Translations under genes and position numbers: made by a program
Notes under the pieces: generated by a model
What the model was told of the DNA's origin: nothing
The model's input: only the letters and a program-made list of their open reading frames with translations
Databases searched by the model: none
Shown here: one piece after another, positions 40,510 to 52,331 of the stretch
Layout: every line of letters starts with the position of its first letter
How positions within the stretch are numbered: the first letter of the stretch is position 1
NCBI RefSeq assembly: GCF_000219625.1
Contig: NC_018209.1
Span: 496,001 to 560,000 of the forward strand
Length of the DNA stretch: 64,000 bases
From: Zymoseptoria tritici IPO323
Taxonomy: Eukaryota > Ascomycota > Dothideomycetes > Mycosphaerellales > Mycosphaerellaceae
Direction: 5' to 3'

Positions 40510-40614
40510 GAAGTAAGGGAGGAGAAAGGGAAAGAAGTGGACGAAGGAGGAAGAAGTGTAAGAAAGCAGGAGGGGAAGGCCGAAAATCCCGCGTCCAGGA
40601 ACAGGCCTGGACTA
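40510..40614. repeat. Upstream part of a duplicated segment (copy B)
   Basis: Partner of 39121-39225, sharing AAGTGGACGAAGGAG, GAAGAAGTGTAA and ACAGGCCTGGA at matching spacing. It is the probable promoter region of secreted protein B. Confidence 0.7.
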
Positions 40615-40945
40615 GTATCTATCGAGGTCTGCAATCCAATCCCTACCTCACTCCCTCCAGACAGAGAGGGGTTTGACGAGGCTGAGAGTGTATCTCAGAT
40701 CCACGGCGTTTGGACTCTCTGACTTCTTTGCAGACTCATCGGGGGGCAAGGAAGCACGCCGCCGCCTCGACCTGCTGCGGTTTTGGTTGCAATCCTCATT
40801 CAATGCTGTAGACCAACTCTCGCAAATCGCTGGTGTTCTCTGCCTAGCAGATCCTGTCCAATCTGAATCCAAAATGGTATCTCTTCATCCGCACATGCAA
40901 AACTCAGCCCACTCATCTGTTGATTCTGTTCCTCCTCTCGGTTCC

Positions 40946-43522
40946 CTAAAACTCCGTCTCCAGAATCCTCTTCATCTCCGCACTCTCCCTCTCCAATCCC
41001 TCAATGTTCTTCTGCCCCTTCGCAATCTTCCCCACAAGCCACTGCACGCGATCAATCAACTCCCTCGGCTGTTTCGGCAACTCACTCAGCAAATGCAGTT
41101 CCTGCTCCAGCTTGTCAATCGCCGAATTCTCCCCAGCGATCGCCTCGCCCAGCAACACCAGCTCCATCTTCGCGCGCAGCACGTTGTCTTGCACGAGACG
41201 CTGGAAGGCCGGGCCGTAGACTGGTTTGCCGGGTTTCACGGAATGCGGTCGGCCGTTGACGGAGGCTACGGTGATGAGTTCGGCTTGTTCGAGAGCGGCG
41301 AGCGCGCGGTCACCGTGGGACTTGAACGGCGCAGAGAGGAGGAGTTCGTTGTAGCGGAGGGTATCGTTGGCGGCGAGGTTGCGGACGAGTAGCCAGGCTT
41401 GAGCGGGCGTCCACTGTCGGGAAGAGTCGCCGTCAGAGGAAGAGGAGAGGAGAAGGTACATTTTGAGAATCTCCGAGGCGGATTGGTCGATGATCTCGCG
41501 GACGGCTTTGCGAGGCGATTCGCCGGCCTTAATCCGGCGTGCGAAAAACTCCAGATCTGTGAGACGGCCGCCGAGAAGAATCATGACTTCGTCTAGTTCT
41601 TGGAGGTCTTCGCGCTGTTGAGAGGGAGTGAGCGGTTTAGTTTCTGGGTCTGTGGGGGAGTCGCTGGGTTTGCGGGGAGTGTCGGGTGCGTCGAAGTCGA
41701 GGTGGTTGATCACGTAGCGCTTGCCGACGTCGGGTGAGCAGTCGCCCAGAGAAATTTGGCGGAAGACACGGTCGGGAAGCGCTTTGCTGAGAGATTTGGA
41801 GAAGCTCACGTCGTTGGTGAGGAAGATGACGTGGGCGATGTTGGAGGTTGTCAAGCGCGCTGCCCATTCCGCGAGTTTGTCGTAGACGAGAGCTGCGCCG
41901 GGCTCAGAGTTCTTGTGGAGGAAGTTCTCGATCACCACCACTGGACGACATTCGGGGTGAGCTTCCAAGTATTCATCCTCACCGAGTTTGTAGTCCTTGT
42001 CATCTTTCCTTCGTCCGTCAAGTGCGATGCTCTTCAACGCAGCAGATGTCTTGGTCCATATCTTCACGAGCTGGTTCTCCAAAGTCTCGCTGAAGCCAGC
42101 CTTGGATCCGGTCATACCCTGCGCCGCCAGATCCATCAACCCGGAGATGTTGTTCATCCACGAGAAGACTGGTCGGTATCCGACTTGATTTGCAGCTGAT
42201 GCAATCGTCGCAGCATCGCCACGCGCCTCTTGTATCGGCTTGCAGTCTATCACCAAGACTCGGTTGGCTTCACGCTGTCGACGAAGGGCATGCTCCAAGA
42301 CAAGCTCGCGTTTGCCGCTGCCTCGTGGTCCTTGGACCACAATAAAGGTGCCTGAGGACTCGATGAGCCAGGATTTGAGCTGCTCGATCTCTTCTTGTCG
42401 ATCATCCCAGACCACCTGCATCCCGCCGCTTCCGTCGCCGCCATGACCGAATTGTTGCTTCGCCCTGTTGATCAGGTCCTCACCCTGCCGGCGGAACCAT
42501 GCGAAAACCACATTATCCTCGATGTGGAAGGCTCGGGTAATGTGCGCTTTGATGGATAGAGTTCGAAGAGGATCAAAGATAGCAACCGTGATACTCGCGA
42601 TGAGCGCTGCCAATATTGGAATCACAATACGAGGATGACTGAAAAGCCAATCTTTGATCCACCCGGCACGTTGCTTCTTCTCGTAGAGTAGACGTAGGAC
42701 AGTTCCGCTCTTACCGCCTCCCTGAGCTTCCGTGACCAGGTAGCCGTGCATACAGTTCTTTGCCATGACTGCTCTTCTGCCTTGGAAGAAATCCAGGTAA
42801 GCAAATCGCGGCAAGACTTTCGAGTCAGATGGTTGCGTGACAATGTCCGAGAGCTTGCCGAACGGACGGAAAAAGCTATACAGCTGCTCCTGGCTAAGCT
42901 CAGCGACTTCCGCACCCGGCTCACTCGGGAGAAACTCGACCCGAAGCCGGCGGGAAGGATGGCGCGACAAGTCTTCCACCCATGGTTTGCCAAAGACAAG
43001 GCTGGCAGATACACCATGGAAGGGATTCCACCAGGGTCTGGCAGCGTGCTGCTTCAGATGTTGACGAACAGCCTCTGCAATAGTCTTCGAATCGCTGTTA
43101 CCATCGTGACGGAATTTGAGGAATGCTCCTCCCTCTCCAAATCGAGGCAGCACTTCTACGACTTCCACGTTGCCGACTTGAGCTTCCTTGGTGGCTTTCT
43201 CAAGTACATTCGCCGGGTTCACTACAGCGTACGAGCTGCCCTGGAAGCTCGTCTCAGAGACCTTTGTGCTGTCACCTTTGCCGCCGAATTTGCGCGTGGT
43301 AGATGTGATGCGAAACAGCCATTGTAGATTTGGCGGCAGGATGGTGTTGAAGAATATGATGCCTTCCTGAGGTGCCGTTGTGATATGGCCTGTATTGTCA
43401 TCGCCAGCCTCTCCACTTTGATGTCGTCTCGCTGCCAGGCTCGGCGTGAAGCGTGATCGTCCTGCTCGGCATGAGTCCAGCAGGGGACTTGCGCACCGCC
43501 GAGCTATACGGTTTGGTATCAT
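40946..43522 (-). CDS. YME2: Mitochondrial inner-membrane protein Yme2
   Basis: One frame of 858 residues. It starts with a basic, Ser/Arg-rich mitochondrial presequence. An RNA-recognition-motif-like domain follows (about 190-280; RRLRVEFLPSE, LYSFFRPFGKLSDI, RFAYLDF), then one membrane helix (about 302-322; IVIPILAALIASITVAIF). A P-loop ATPase domain (RNA12 family) has its Walker A at 398 (GPRGSGKRE). A predicted coiled coil closes the protein. This order is that of Yme2/mitochondrial escape protein 2, which sits in the inner membrane and influences mitochondrial DNA maintenance and nucleoid organisation. Length matches the yeast protein (850). No intron is needed. Confidence 0.92.
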   Translation of the reverse strand: MIPNRIARRCASPLLDSCRAGRSRFTPSLAARRHQSGEAGDDNTGHITTAPQEGIIFFNTILPPNLQWLFRITSTTRKFGGKGDSTKVSETSFQGSSYAVVNPANVLEKATKEAQVGNVEVVEVLPRFGEGGAFLKFRHDGNSDSKTIAEAVRQHLKQHAARPWWNPFHGVSASLVFGKPWVEDLSRHPSRRLRVEFLPSEPGAEVAELSQEQLYSFFRPFGKLSDIVTQPSDSKVLPRFAYLDFFQGRRAVMAKNCMHGYLVTEAQGGGKSGTVLRLLYEKKQRAGWIKDWLFSHPRIVIPILAALIASITVAIFDPLRTLSIKAHITRAFHIEDNVVFAWFRRQGEDLINRAKQQFGHGGDGSGGMQVVWDDRQEEIEQLKSWLIESSGTFIVVQGPRGSGKRELVLEHALRRQREANRVLVIDCKPIQEARGDAATIASAANQVGYRPVFSWMNNISGLMDLAAQGMTGSKAGFSETLENQLVKIWTKTSAALKSIALDGRRKDDKDYKLGEDEYLEAHPECRPVVVIENFLHKNSEPGAALVYDKLAEWAARLTTSNIAHVIFLTNDVSFSKSLSKALPDRVFRQISLGDCSPDVGKRYVINHLDFDAPDTPRKPSDSPTDPETKPLTPSQQREDLQELDEVMILLGGRLTDLEFFARRIKAGESPRKAVREIIDQSASEILKMYLLLSSSSDGDSSRQWTPAQAWLLVRNLAANDTLRYNELLLSAPFKSHGDRALAALEQAELITVASVNGRPHSVKPGKPVYGPAFQRLVQDNVLRAKMELVLLGEAIAGENSAIDKLEQELHLLSELPKQPRELIDRVQWLVGKIAKGQKNIEGLERESAEMKRILETEF

Positions 43523-44778
43523 GTTGACGTCGTGCTGCAGCCGGTAGGCTCAATCATTGATGATGCATTCTGGAACATTGGTGCTCCGTTCATGGAAATG
43601 CGCGGTCACCGACGTGAAGTTGGACGCGATGCTTGAAGCTTGGCACTAGCGTCACGTCGTGAAATTGGCACGAGCAAGAGACGGCGTCTCAAGACTCTAC
43701 ATATCAGTCACTTTTCACAATCCTACATCAAAGACATGGCCGTGACTCGGGTCCCTGACCAGGCGAGTACAAAGGCGTCTGCCATGTCAGCCGCGACAGG
43801 TTTCCGCCATGATCGAAGCTGCCAGGCTGCCAAGTCGAAGCACAACCACGGATGCAATATATGCGGATACGACGACTCAACGGCGATCAACCGGAAAGGA
43901 TAGACTGATACAAAGACCTTCAAAACCGCTCCATCTGCGCCGTTTGAAGATCTGGGAATACGCGTTGACACGACTGGGCATCGCCTCCAAAGGAGCCTTT
44001 TGTACAAGAGTCTAGCATGACAGCATCCGCCAGTGGAAGACGCCCGCTGAAAGTAAAAGGTGAAGCGCTCAATATGGCCTGTACCATCGTCAAGGTACAC
44101 AGCATAGCTGCGCGAGCACCGTCGATCACTATGGTTCATCAGGCCGGTGGTGATCACTCCGGCGTAACGACTGTCCGTGGAGCGAGCCGATGATCATCGT
44201 CCTACATTGGGAAGTTCGTTCATTGTGCAAACTCCAAAGCCGTGATCGCTAAAGAAAGATCAAAAGATACGAGCTTCAGCGGAATCAGCGCCGATTGCCT
44301 GCCATCGTCGTGTGCAGGGATAAGTCTATTATTGGGCTTTTCGCCGATGGCCTGGTCGATTTGACTTCCCCTCTTTGGCTTTTGCTCAGATACGAGCTTA
44401 CTGGGATGGCCCGCTCGATCTTTCCCGCACTTACCATGAGATTGACTGTCGCAACACACTGCTGGTCCTTGTTGGCTGATCCGAAGAGTCGGCGAGGACG
44501 ATTGACGCAAGGATCATGGGCTTTCAATCGTCGAAACAAGCAGCCGCGTCTCCCGACAACATGCATTGCGAAGCTGTGTAGAGCCATGGACGTTTCCTGG
44601 TGAAGCGCCATTTGCCCATAAAGAGCCGTGTGCAACCCGTCAAGTGAACTATCATCAAAGCATCTCGACAACATCATCTCCACTACAACGCACAATCAGC
44701 ATTCTCAACCTACTCAATAGCCTCACATCATCACAACATCACAACAAGTCAGTCCAAGCATCGACACAAATCGCAACA
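43523..44778. other. Intergenic, no supported gene
   Basis: 1.26 kb between the YME2 start and the first PhiA-like gene. Short frames on both strands lack coding character. Confidence 0.45.
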
Positions 44779-45438
44779 ATGAAGTCCGCCTGCGCCATCC
44801 TCTTCGCCGCTTTGGCTGCCGCTGTTCCAGCGCCGGCACCTCAATCTGGCGACACCTCAGGCAGCGCCATCCGCATTCTTCGCTTTGAAGGACGTCTGGA
44901 CGTACCTGGCGGCTTCCTCCCTCACAGCACTGGCACCCACGTCGATGCCAATGATCTTTCCTTCTGTGAGCACATACCCTCTTGCATCCTCCCACACTGA
45001 ATCCATCACTGACACAATTTCGATTCAGGGTTCGGCAAATACACCAGGACCTACTCCGAAGATCCCGTCAAGCAAGCAAACACGAATACGACCATCTTCC
45101 GCATGATCCCTGGTGACGACCAGCTTTTCCTCGACACTCAGGCAGACTACGGTCAGGCTGTCTACATCCTGCCCAGCGGCGAGCTCAAGTTCAGACTGTT
45201 CCACCCTGTCATGTGGGAAGCCAATTACGCCATCTACAAGGGCTTCGAGTTTTCTGACGGCTACTTGCGCTATGAGGGACAGGACTTCATAGCCTGCCCT
45301 CAGGGCGACCCAGAGTTGGGCAACTATTCGATCTGGGCGGCAAGCAGGACGAGGATCGTGACGGGATATGAAGCCTGTGTTGACTTCAAGTTCGAGGTCG
45401 AGGCCTCGGCATTCCCAGCTGCTTACTCCTACTATTAG
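44779..45438 (+). CDS. PhiA-like secreted cell-surface protein 1, 198 aa
   Basis: Exon 1 is 44779-44965 and exon 2 is 45029-45438, with a 63-bp phase-1 intron (GTGAGC...TTCAG) inside a Trp codon. The protein begins with a signal peptide (MKSACAILFAALAAAVPA). The body is predicted beta-rich: GQAVYILPSGELKF, YAIYKGFEF, LRYEGQDFIACPQG and a Y-S-I-W-A-A-S segment, with a conserved Cys pair (ACP and EACVDF). This resembles the PhiA family of Aspergillus cell-wall proteins, where a FxACP...W(S)VW segment is shared. The tandem copy at 46528-47164 has the same intron. Family assignment is by pattern only; a structural or surface role is likely but unproven. Confidence 0.7.
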
Positions 45439-46527
45439 GCGGGACATGAAGGGCACGGAGGCTGTGGATGACATGGAGGACGTGATATACGAAGCAAATG
45501 ATGGGAATGGAGAAATTGGATGACTAAGACCGCTCGGTCACTCAAAAAGCAAAAAAAAAATACACTGTCGTTACCAAATCTGTGCTCAGGATATGGCGTC
45601 ACCAATTCTTTCATCATCTGCTGAGATCTTCAAAGGGATCGACTGTTGTTCGTCTAAATCAACGACAGCATGCACGCCTGCTTCCACTGTTCAGAGCTCG
45701 GACCGCCGAACTTCACAGTGAACAAAGTCAGTTACAGCCGGTCAGCGCATCGGAGTGCCGCCCGTTCGAAATCGGCACGAGCCCAAATGCCTGTGTTCAA
45801 AGAAATGAACCAATCGAGGTATGGCGATCACCTAACTTCCCGAAGTGGACGGCACTCCGACACGCTGCACAATACGAGCGTCAGCTCTCATGCTGTCCCA
45901 CCAAGGCTTCGATCGGTATCAAATGCCCTACGAGTGTGTAGTCAGAGCTGCAGGTCGTACAAAAAGTCGATCTCACACGAGGGTATCTGCGGAGGTGCGA
46001 GAACATATACATGGGTCGACCCTGACCTCCATGCTATTTGTATGCTCCGCGCTAATCTGCAGGTGAACCCGGTTCCTCCACTTTTACTCCATCATTCACG
46101 AGGCTACAGGGAGATCTGCCTCGTATTCCGCACAGGCTTAATCTCTTTCAAGCAATGGCAGGACGGCGCTCAGTCCGTAGAGACAGATTTGGCGCTCTTC
46201 AGAGGGTCTAGACGGCTTTGAGAGTGCTCACACTTCCCGCACCCTCCGAAAGCATGGGCTCATGGTCTTCGCCCATGCCAACGACAAGGATCATGAGTTG
46301 GCCAGCGGCCAAAATTAGCAACTCGAGTCCGGACGGACAGCACAGCGACTGCCGGTAGTGAGGGAACTGGACGCTTGGAAAGAAGATTCGCCATCGTGCT
46401 CAAGCCATGGTGTAAAGGTCCTCGCGCAGCGCCTCTCAGGACTCTTCAATAATCAACAGCTTACATTCAAAAAGCAAAAACACATTCAAAACACACATCT
46501 TTCCTGAGCAGACCACCAACCGCAACA
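45439..46527. other. Intergenic, no supported gene
   Basis: 1.1 kb between the two PhiA-like genes. A frame of 183 codons at 45670-46221 has no signal peptide or family character. The promoter of the second gene is near the right end. Confidence 0.4.
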
Positions 46528-47164
46528 ATGAAGACTGCTTGTGCCCTCCTCTTCGCTGCCGTGGCCGCCGCTGGCCCGATCCGTGCGATTCCGCCGGGTA
46601 CAACATTCGATCCCCTCCCAGACGCCCCTCTCAACTTCACTGCAACCGCCCTTTACGTGGGTGGCGACCTCGGCTTCCCGATCAATGCCAACGACAAGAG
46701 ATTCTGTAAGCCTGCTCGCTCCATTGTCTTCCGCCCGCAGCTCGCCACTAACACACTTTCCAGGGATCGGCAAAGACACCAGGACCTTCTCCGAAGAGCA
46801 AGACAAACAAGCCAACACCGACAAGACCATCTTCTCCTTCGCAGAAGGCACGGGTCAGCTCAATCTCGATGTCAATGTGCCCGGCGGCCAGAGGGTCTAC
46901 GTCAGAGACGATGGCCAGCTGCGATTTGTTGAGGCACACCGCCTCCGCACTGACGGCCACGCGACCTTCACTGGCTTTGAAATTGGAGACGGTGCCCTGT
47001 TGAAGTTCGAAGCGCAAGATTGGATAATGTGCCCAAAGGAATACGGAAGCTCCGAGTTCAAGGTGTGGGCGGCGAGCAGAGTCCAGGATCTCAAGGAGGG
47101 CTGTGTTAGATTCGAGTGGCAGAACGACTACACCAGATATCCGGAAGCTTGGGCGTACTACTAG
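46528..47164 (+). CDS. PhiA-like secreted cell-surface protein 2, 192 aa
   Basis: Exon 1 is 46528-46705 and exon 2 is 46764-47164, with a 58-bp phase-1 intron (GTAAGC...TCCAG) at the same Trp codon as in the neighbour. The signal peptide is MKTACALLFAAVAAAGP. Shared landmarks with gene 1 are INANDKRF / VDANDLSF before the intron, a GKxTRT/GKYTRT motif after it, GQRVYVRDDGQLRF, a GFEIGDGALLKFEAQD segment, ICP/MCP, K-V-W-A-A-S, a second Cys and an aromatic AWAYY/AYSYY end. The proteins differ at roughly half their positions, so the duplication is not recent. Probably cell wall or extracellular matrix. Confidence 0.7.
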
Positions 47165-48513
47165 AGTCCTCTCGAGAGATCGACGCGGCTCGGTGAACTG
47201 CCGTTCTGGAATTGATGTGTGTGGTGAATGACTTGCAGGAAATCCCGATGGCTGCATGAGCGATTGTGTATATGAAACGGCAGCAATTTGAATGGCAGAC
47301 TCTTCGTGACTTTCTTTTCCTTCCTCCCAGTCGTGCGAATAAAGGTCGTCTTGGTACCATACCTCCGTGCTTCCGCTCAAACTGCACCATCCAAGCCAAC
47401 CGAGCGATACCTGTACGGCGAAAGTTGCGCGGACAATCGGGGATATGTGCATCGGGATCGTTGGTCTCACGGTCTGTCTGGTCGGCAATGTGTCTCTACG
47501 CTTTCTTATGAAATGCACCGCACGAGGTGGGCTTGATTGGGTCAGTTTGGCGTGTTGCAGTTTGAGGGGAGAGATGGAGGTACGATTGTATGATCAGCAC
47601 TGCCGCGGACGCGCACATGATTCTTGCCCGATGTTTGACCTTGAGCCTAGCACAGGCGATTCAAGCCAGAGGTTGTCATTAAGCCGACATGACCTCAGTC
47701 ATCAGTCGCACCCAGCAGTAGGATGAAACCGAACGCCGACATGTACACATTCGGATGTCCCCAACCCATATAACCACAGGACGACAGCTGGAATGTCCTT
47801 CGCAGCGATAGCAGAGCTCCTCATCTATGGCTGTGGACCGAGGATAGCATCCAGTGGAGAGAGGATGTAGTGTTGTAGTAAGGACTCGGGGCGGGGCTCG
47901 TTCTGACTGTGTCGACGATTCCGGCATTGGCCCAAGCCCACGAAGAGCCAAAGTGCGGGTACGGCGAAATGTATGAGGTGGACTGGCGGGAGACAGAGCT
48001 CTAGGAGGACAATCGTGGACACCCATCCCAGAAATGGGAATGGCCATATACCTTGCAGCATTGTGATTTGGGTATCCGGCTGGAAGAGAGGAGGCTATTG
48101 ATCGCAGTGGGGCTTCTCGAGGCTGTCGGATCTGTCTCGATGTTCAGTCTGCTGCAATTGAGGAGCCACGTCCAGCTGTAAAAAAAGGACGAAGGTCTTC
48201 TCAAGGAGGTTTGAAGGATGCGAAGGAAGCGGTAGAACTGCCGATCTTTACTGATTCGGTCTGTGTTAAGAAAGCATATGGCAAATGCATGTGGAGATAT
48301 CGACTGTCCTTTGCTGTCAGGCGAACTTGAATGAACGAACAGCAACGACATCAGAGTTTCGGAGGCTGAAGAGCAATGGACAAAGAGGAGTCAAGTCGAA
48401 TTTGAATCCTTCGCAGGGATCGCTTCCTTGAAATGTACATCGTACAATCCTGTGGTATGGCACATGACGCCCGAATATGATACACTGAGCACCACCCATG
48501 CCAGGAGACACGC
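47165..48513. other. Intergenic, no supported gene
   Basis: 1.35 kb with only overlapping short frames. It holds the 3' ends of the convergent PhiA-like and uS4m genes. Confidence 0.4.
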
Positions 48514-49960
48514 TCATCTCCTTCGTAGATACCAGTTGAATCCCAGCGCCATCGTTTCTGCTGAAAAAGGAGTTGGAACCTCCGCAAGCCCAGGTCGCGC
48601 AACAGGATGCCGCAGGTAGACCGCCGAGCAAATATTCTGGTTGACTTCCAAATATCTCGGTATGAACGCAAATGCACTCATGAACTCTCGTGGTTCCCAG
48701 GGTGTCGCATATGGCTTTGATTGATCAATTGGATTTGCGCGAGCTCGTTCCAGGGCGGCGTGAAGAAGCTCGGCGTCCTTTCGTGCGCGATTGGCGTTCT
48801 CTTTTATCGACTGTGCAGGTGTTTCGCTTGATGCTGCTGCATCTGTCACTTCCGTGCTTGCAGGGTTCTCGCTTTGTGGCACGGAATCCTGTGGTACTTT
48901 CGTCAAGATCTCGGCCAATGTGGTCTCCAGCCCTTCGAGTGTTGCCTCTGTCTCAGACTCCTCCGTCTTTCTGAGCTTGGCAAATACTGTCTTGACCTGG
49001 CGAGTGAAGTTTCGTAGTTCAATCTTGCTCTTGCCGGACAAATCGCGCTTTGAGTCGGCCAGAATGACTTTGGCACGCTTCATTAATGCTCGAAGCTCTG
49101 TGCCGTAATTTGTCTTTGGATCCACAACAGCCACGCCGTCCCCAGGTGATGCACCATCCTCGAGCTCCTCCGCATCAACGTCTTCCTCCATGGCATCCTC
49201 CGCCTCTTGCTCCCTTCTTCGCGATCTCTGCTCGTTGGTCTCCTCCTCCCGCTCCTGCCGCTTCAAGTACGCCCGCTGAACCTCCAGATTTGATCTGTTA
49301 TCGTCCTTCTTCATCTTCCGTGCTCCAGTGGCGAATAGAACCATGTCTGGCTCGACCGAGAACATGTCGCCCGGGTTTAGTTGGTATCCAGGATATTTCA
49401 TCTTCTTCCCGTTGACTTTGACGAATCCATGCACGACAAATTGACGGGCCTGCCGCGTTGAGCTTGCGAACAGAGCACGAAATATGGACGTGTCTAGCCG
49501 CCGCTCTAGAGGGTGAAATGTCATGTGCATGTAAGGCGTCTTCTGGTTGGCCCTGTTGCGTGCCGCGCCTGTTCGAGCGTCCTGCTCTTCGACTGGGCTC
49601 TTCTCAACTCCCATTCCTCGTCCCTTTGCCATCTCGCTACCGTCCTCTTTCGCCAGATATCGATGATCCATCGGAACCACTGCCGGTAATCGCCTGTCGA
49701 ACATCCGTGTCCACGTGCCCTCACGAACATCGGGATTGTGATATGATCGCAGCATACTTTTGGCCGCCCATTTTTGCTGGAAGAAGGTCTTATTTGATGC
49801 GGGGGGTGTTGTGACTCGTGTGAGGTTGTAAAGGTTCCATTTTGACCAATCTTGACGGAGTTTCTGTGAGCATGTCGGTCAGCGGTGATGGCAGTGTGGA
49901 ACCGCATCGAATATTGCTCACAGGACGCTTCAGCGCATGAAAGCGCTTTGTGCGAGGCAT
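48514..49960 (-). CDS. NAM9: Mitochondrial ribosomal protein uS4m (Nam9)
   Basis: Exon 1 (49922-49960) encodes 13 residues, MPRTKRFHALKRP. A 58-bp intron follows (GTGAGC...CACAG), then exon 2 (48514-49863), 462 residues in all. The join restores the conserved start KRFHALKRPKLRQDWSKWNLYNL of fungal uS4m. The S4 RNA-binding domain is at about 130-200 (RRLDTSIFRALFASSTRQARQ and FVVHGFVKVNGKKMKYPGY), followed by a long charged insertion of about 130 residues before the conserved C-terminal part. The protein is an early-assembling component of the mitochondrial small subunit. It shares a 326-bp intergenic region with the divergent La gene. Confidence 0.9.
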
Positions 49961-50286
49961 TGCGCGAGGAGGAGATGCTGATGAGGAACGAGGCAATTCT
50001 TCGTGTACTCCTCTTGACATGTAATGTGAGGTCCATCGTCTCCTCCGCGGGCTTAGTCATTCGACTTTTCCTGCGATTCGCGAAACTCAACTTGGCGGGG
50101 TGCTTTCCTCGAGCTCGAATTTTCCGAAACTCCGCCATTCACTCACGGTCACACATTGCTCATATCTCTACTTCACTCTCTGTCACATGCGCGGTGACTC
50201 CTTCTGATCTCCGCCGGTCATATAAATCCTTCAATCCTTCATCGACACCATCAACCCAAATCTTTCAATCATAAACCACACACATC

Positions 50287-51742
50287 ATGGCCGAAGCTTC
50301 AGCTGCTGAGCCGCAGACCGCTCCAGTCGCCGAGAGCAGCAAGCCCACCGAGTCTACCAACGACAACAGCAACGGAGACGCCAAGGCGCCCAGCAACGAT
50401 GTGAAGACTTCCGAGGGCAGCGGCAAGCAAAATGGCAACGATGAGGACAAATTCGAGCGATACGAGGACAAGCGCGACAGCCGTGACAGCCGTGACCACC
50501 GTGACAACCGTGACCGCGATGGAGGACGTCGCGGCGGTGGTCGCGGCCGCGGTGATAGCAGAGGGCGTGGTGGTGGACGTGGACGTGGTGGCGGGAATGG
50601 AGGAGGACGTGGACGTGGTGGAGGTAACTGGCGCGGTCGCAGCGGCGTGAAGACTGCCTTCGAGCGCAAGGAAGAGAGCAATGATGCTGGAGAGATCCGT
50701 CGCCAGGTCGAGTTCTACTTCTCCGACTCCAACTTGCCATGCGACGCATTCCTCCTCGCCGAGACTGGCGGCCACGCCAACAAGCCAATTCCTATCAAGA
50801 CCATCCACAACTTCAAGCGCATGCGTCACTTCCAGCCATTCAGCGCTGTAGTCGACGCTATCAAAGGCAGCGACTTCCTCGAGGTCAACGACAAGGATGA
50901 GGTCTTCCGCAAGGAGCCGCTGGATAGCAAGTTCACCGACGACCCTAAGGAGAACGACAAGCTTCTTACGTCGGTCAGCATGGGACGCAGCATCTATGCC
51001 AAAGGGTTCGGTGAAGAGACTGATAGCAGCGCTTTCGACATTGAAGAGTGAGTCTTATCAGCTTCTTATTCCTTGCGAGGTTTCACACTGACAACGACGC
51101 AGATTCTTTTCGCCATACGGTGTTCGCTCCGTCCGTCTCCGCCGCCAGCAGGACGGCACCTTCAAGGGCTCCGTGTTCGTTGAGTTCCAGGACGAGGCTG
51201 CAGCCACCCAATTCCTCGAGATGGAGGAGAAGCCCAAGTACAACGACAAGGAGCTCTTGACCATGAGCAAGAGGCAGTACGTCGACACAAAGGTCAATGC
51301 CATTCACGAAGGCACCGTGCAGCCAAGATCTCCTAAGCAGTGGGGCAACAACCGTGAGAACCGTCGCGGCGGTGATCGTGGAGGTCGTGGTCGTGGTCGT
51401 GGTGACCGCCGCGATCGTGGCGATCGTCGTGGCTCATTTGACTACGGCAAGCGCAAGCGCGACGGCGACGATGCCGATGATGGCGAAGATGCGGACAACT
51501 GGAAGCAGCGCCGCGAGAAGTTCCAGAAGGGCAATGACGGCTCAAATAAGGCGCCACCCAAGGATGGCGAGGAGGCGCCACAGGACAAGGAAGTGAAGGC
51601 TGAGACCAAGAAGGAGACTGAGACCGAGGCCGGTGCCGCTCCGAAGGAAGAGGCTGCTCCCAAAGAGGAGGCTGCTCCTGCCCCATCTGAGGCTCCAGCT
51701 ACTACAGAGGCTAGAAAGGAGATCGAGGAGGCAAATGCTTAG
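50287..51742 (+). CDS. LHP1: La protein (RNA chaperone for Pol III transcripts)
   Basis: Exon 1 is 50287-51047 and exon 2 is 51103-51742; the 55-bp intron has a CACTGAC branch site and phase 2, giving 466 residues. An unusual N-terminal extension carries RDSRD repeats and an RGG-rich tract (about 60-118). The La motif begins near residue 133 (RRQVEFYFSDSNLP, phenylalanine-aromatic signature at about 143). The RRM spans the intron (RSIYAKGF, then FFSPYGVRSVRLRR). A second RGG region and an acidic, Ala/Glu-rich tail follow. La binds the 3' UUU end of Pol III transcripts and protects tRNA precursors. The stop TAG at 51740-51742 is followed by a long in-frame coding-like extension (see 51743-52066). 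Confidence 0.9.
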
Positions 51743-52066
51743 AAGGCAGAGTCTTCCGAGGTCAAACTTGAGCCTGCTACTAGCGACGAGCCCAAGGTTG
51801 GCGATGGCGGCGACAAGACCGAAGTGAAGATGGAAGATGCTGTTGCAGAGATCGAGAACGATGCGGGCAATGTCAAGGCCATGCCCGAGGCTCAGTTCGA
51901 GGCTGAGAGCGCTCCGATCAAGGAGGAACCGATGAAGGATGCTCCCGTCGTCGAGGAAGCCAGCGACCAGACCGTTGAGGCTGCAGCTATCGGCACCACT
52001 GACGCTGTCCCAGAAGAGATTGAAGGCGACAAGACCGAAGATTCCGTGGTTGAGAACCCTTCTTGA
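51743..52066 (+). pseudogene. In-frame extension of La after a TAG codon
   Basis: Directly after the La stop the same frame stays open for 107 codons and ends in TGA. Its product continues the Glu/Lys/Ala-rich character of the tail and holds three psi-K-x-E motifs (VKLE, VKME, IKEE), the consensus for SUMO attachment. A single C-to-T change (CAG to TAG) would explain the interruption. Readthrough, RNA-level changes or a sequence error are alternatives. Confidence 0.55.
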
Positions 52067-52331
52067 AGCATTATATGGCGTTTACAGGAGCAGTTTTGGC
52101 CTGGGGTTGGCAAAAAAGCGTTTGGCCACTGGAATACGCAGAGGCATTTGTCCTTGATGAGCAAACATCTCAAGTGAGGTTGTTACAATGGGCTCTGTGC
52201 TTCTATTATCACGCAATGAGAATCACCATTCACTACATGTCACTCGTGCCGTACCGTCATGTCGTTGCTCTATTTCATGCTACATCGACCCATTACGAAC
52301 TTTTCACCCGTCCATCTCTCATCAAACTCAT

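Noticed and set aside
45760..45800. GTTCGAAATC-like tRNA T-arm
   Set aside because: No matching acceptor stem, D-arm or anticodon arm at the required distances.
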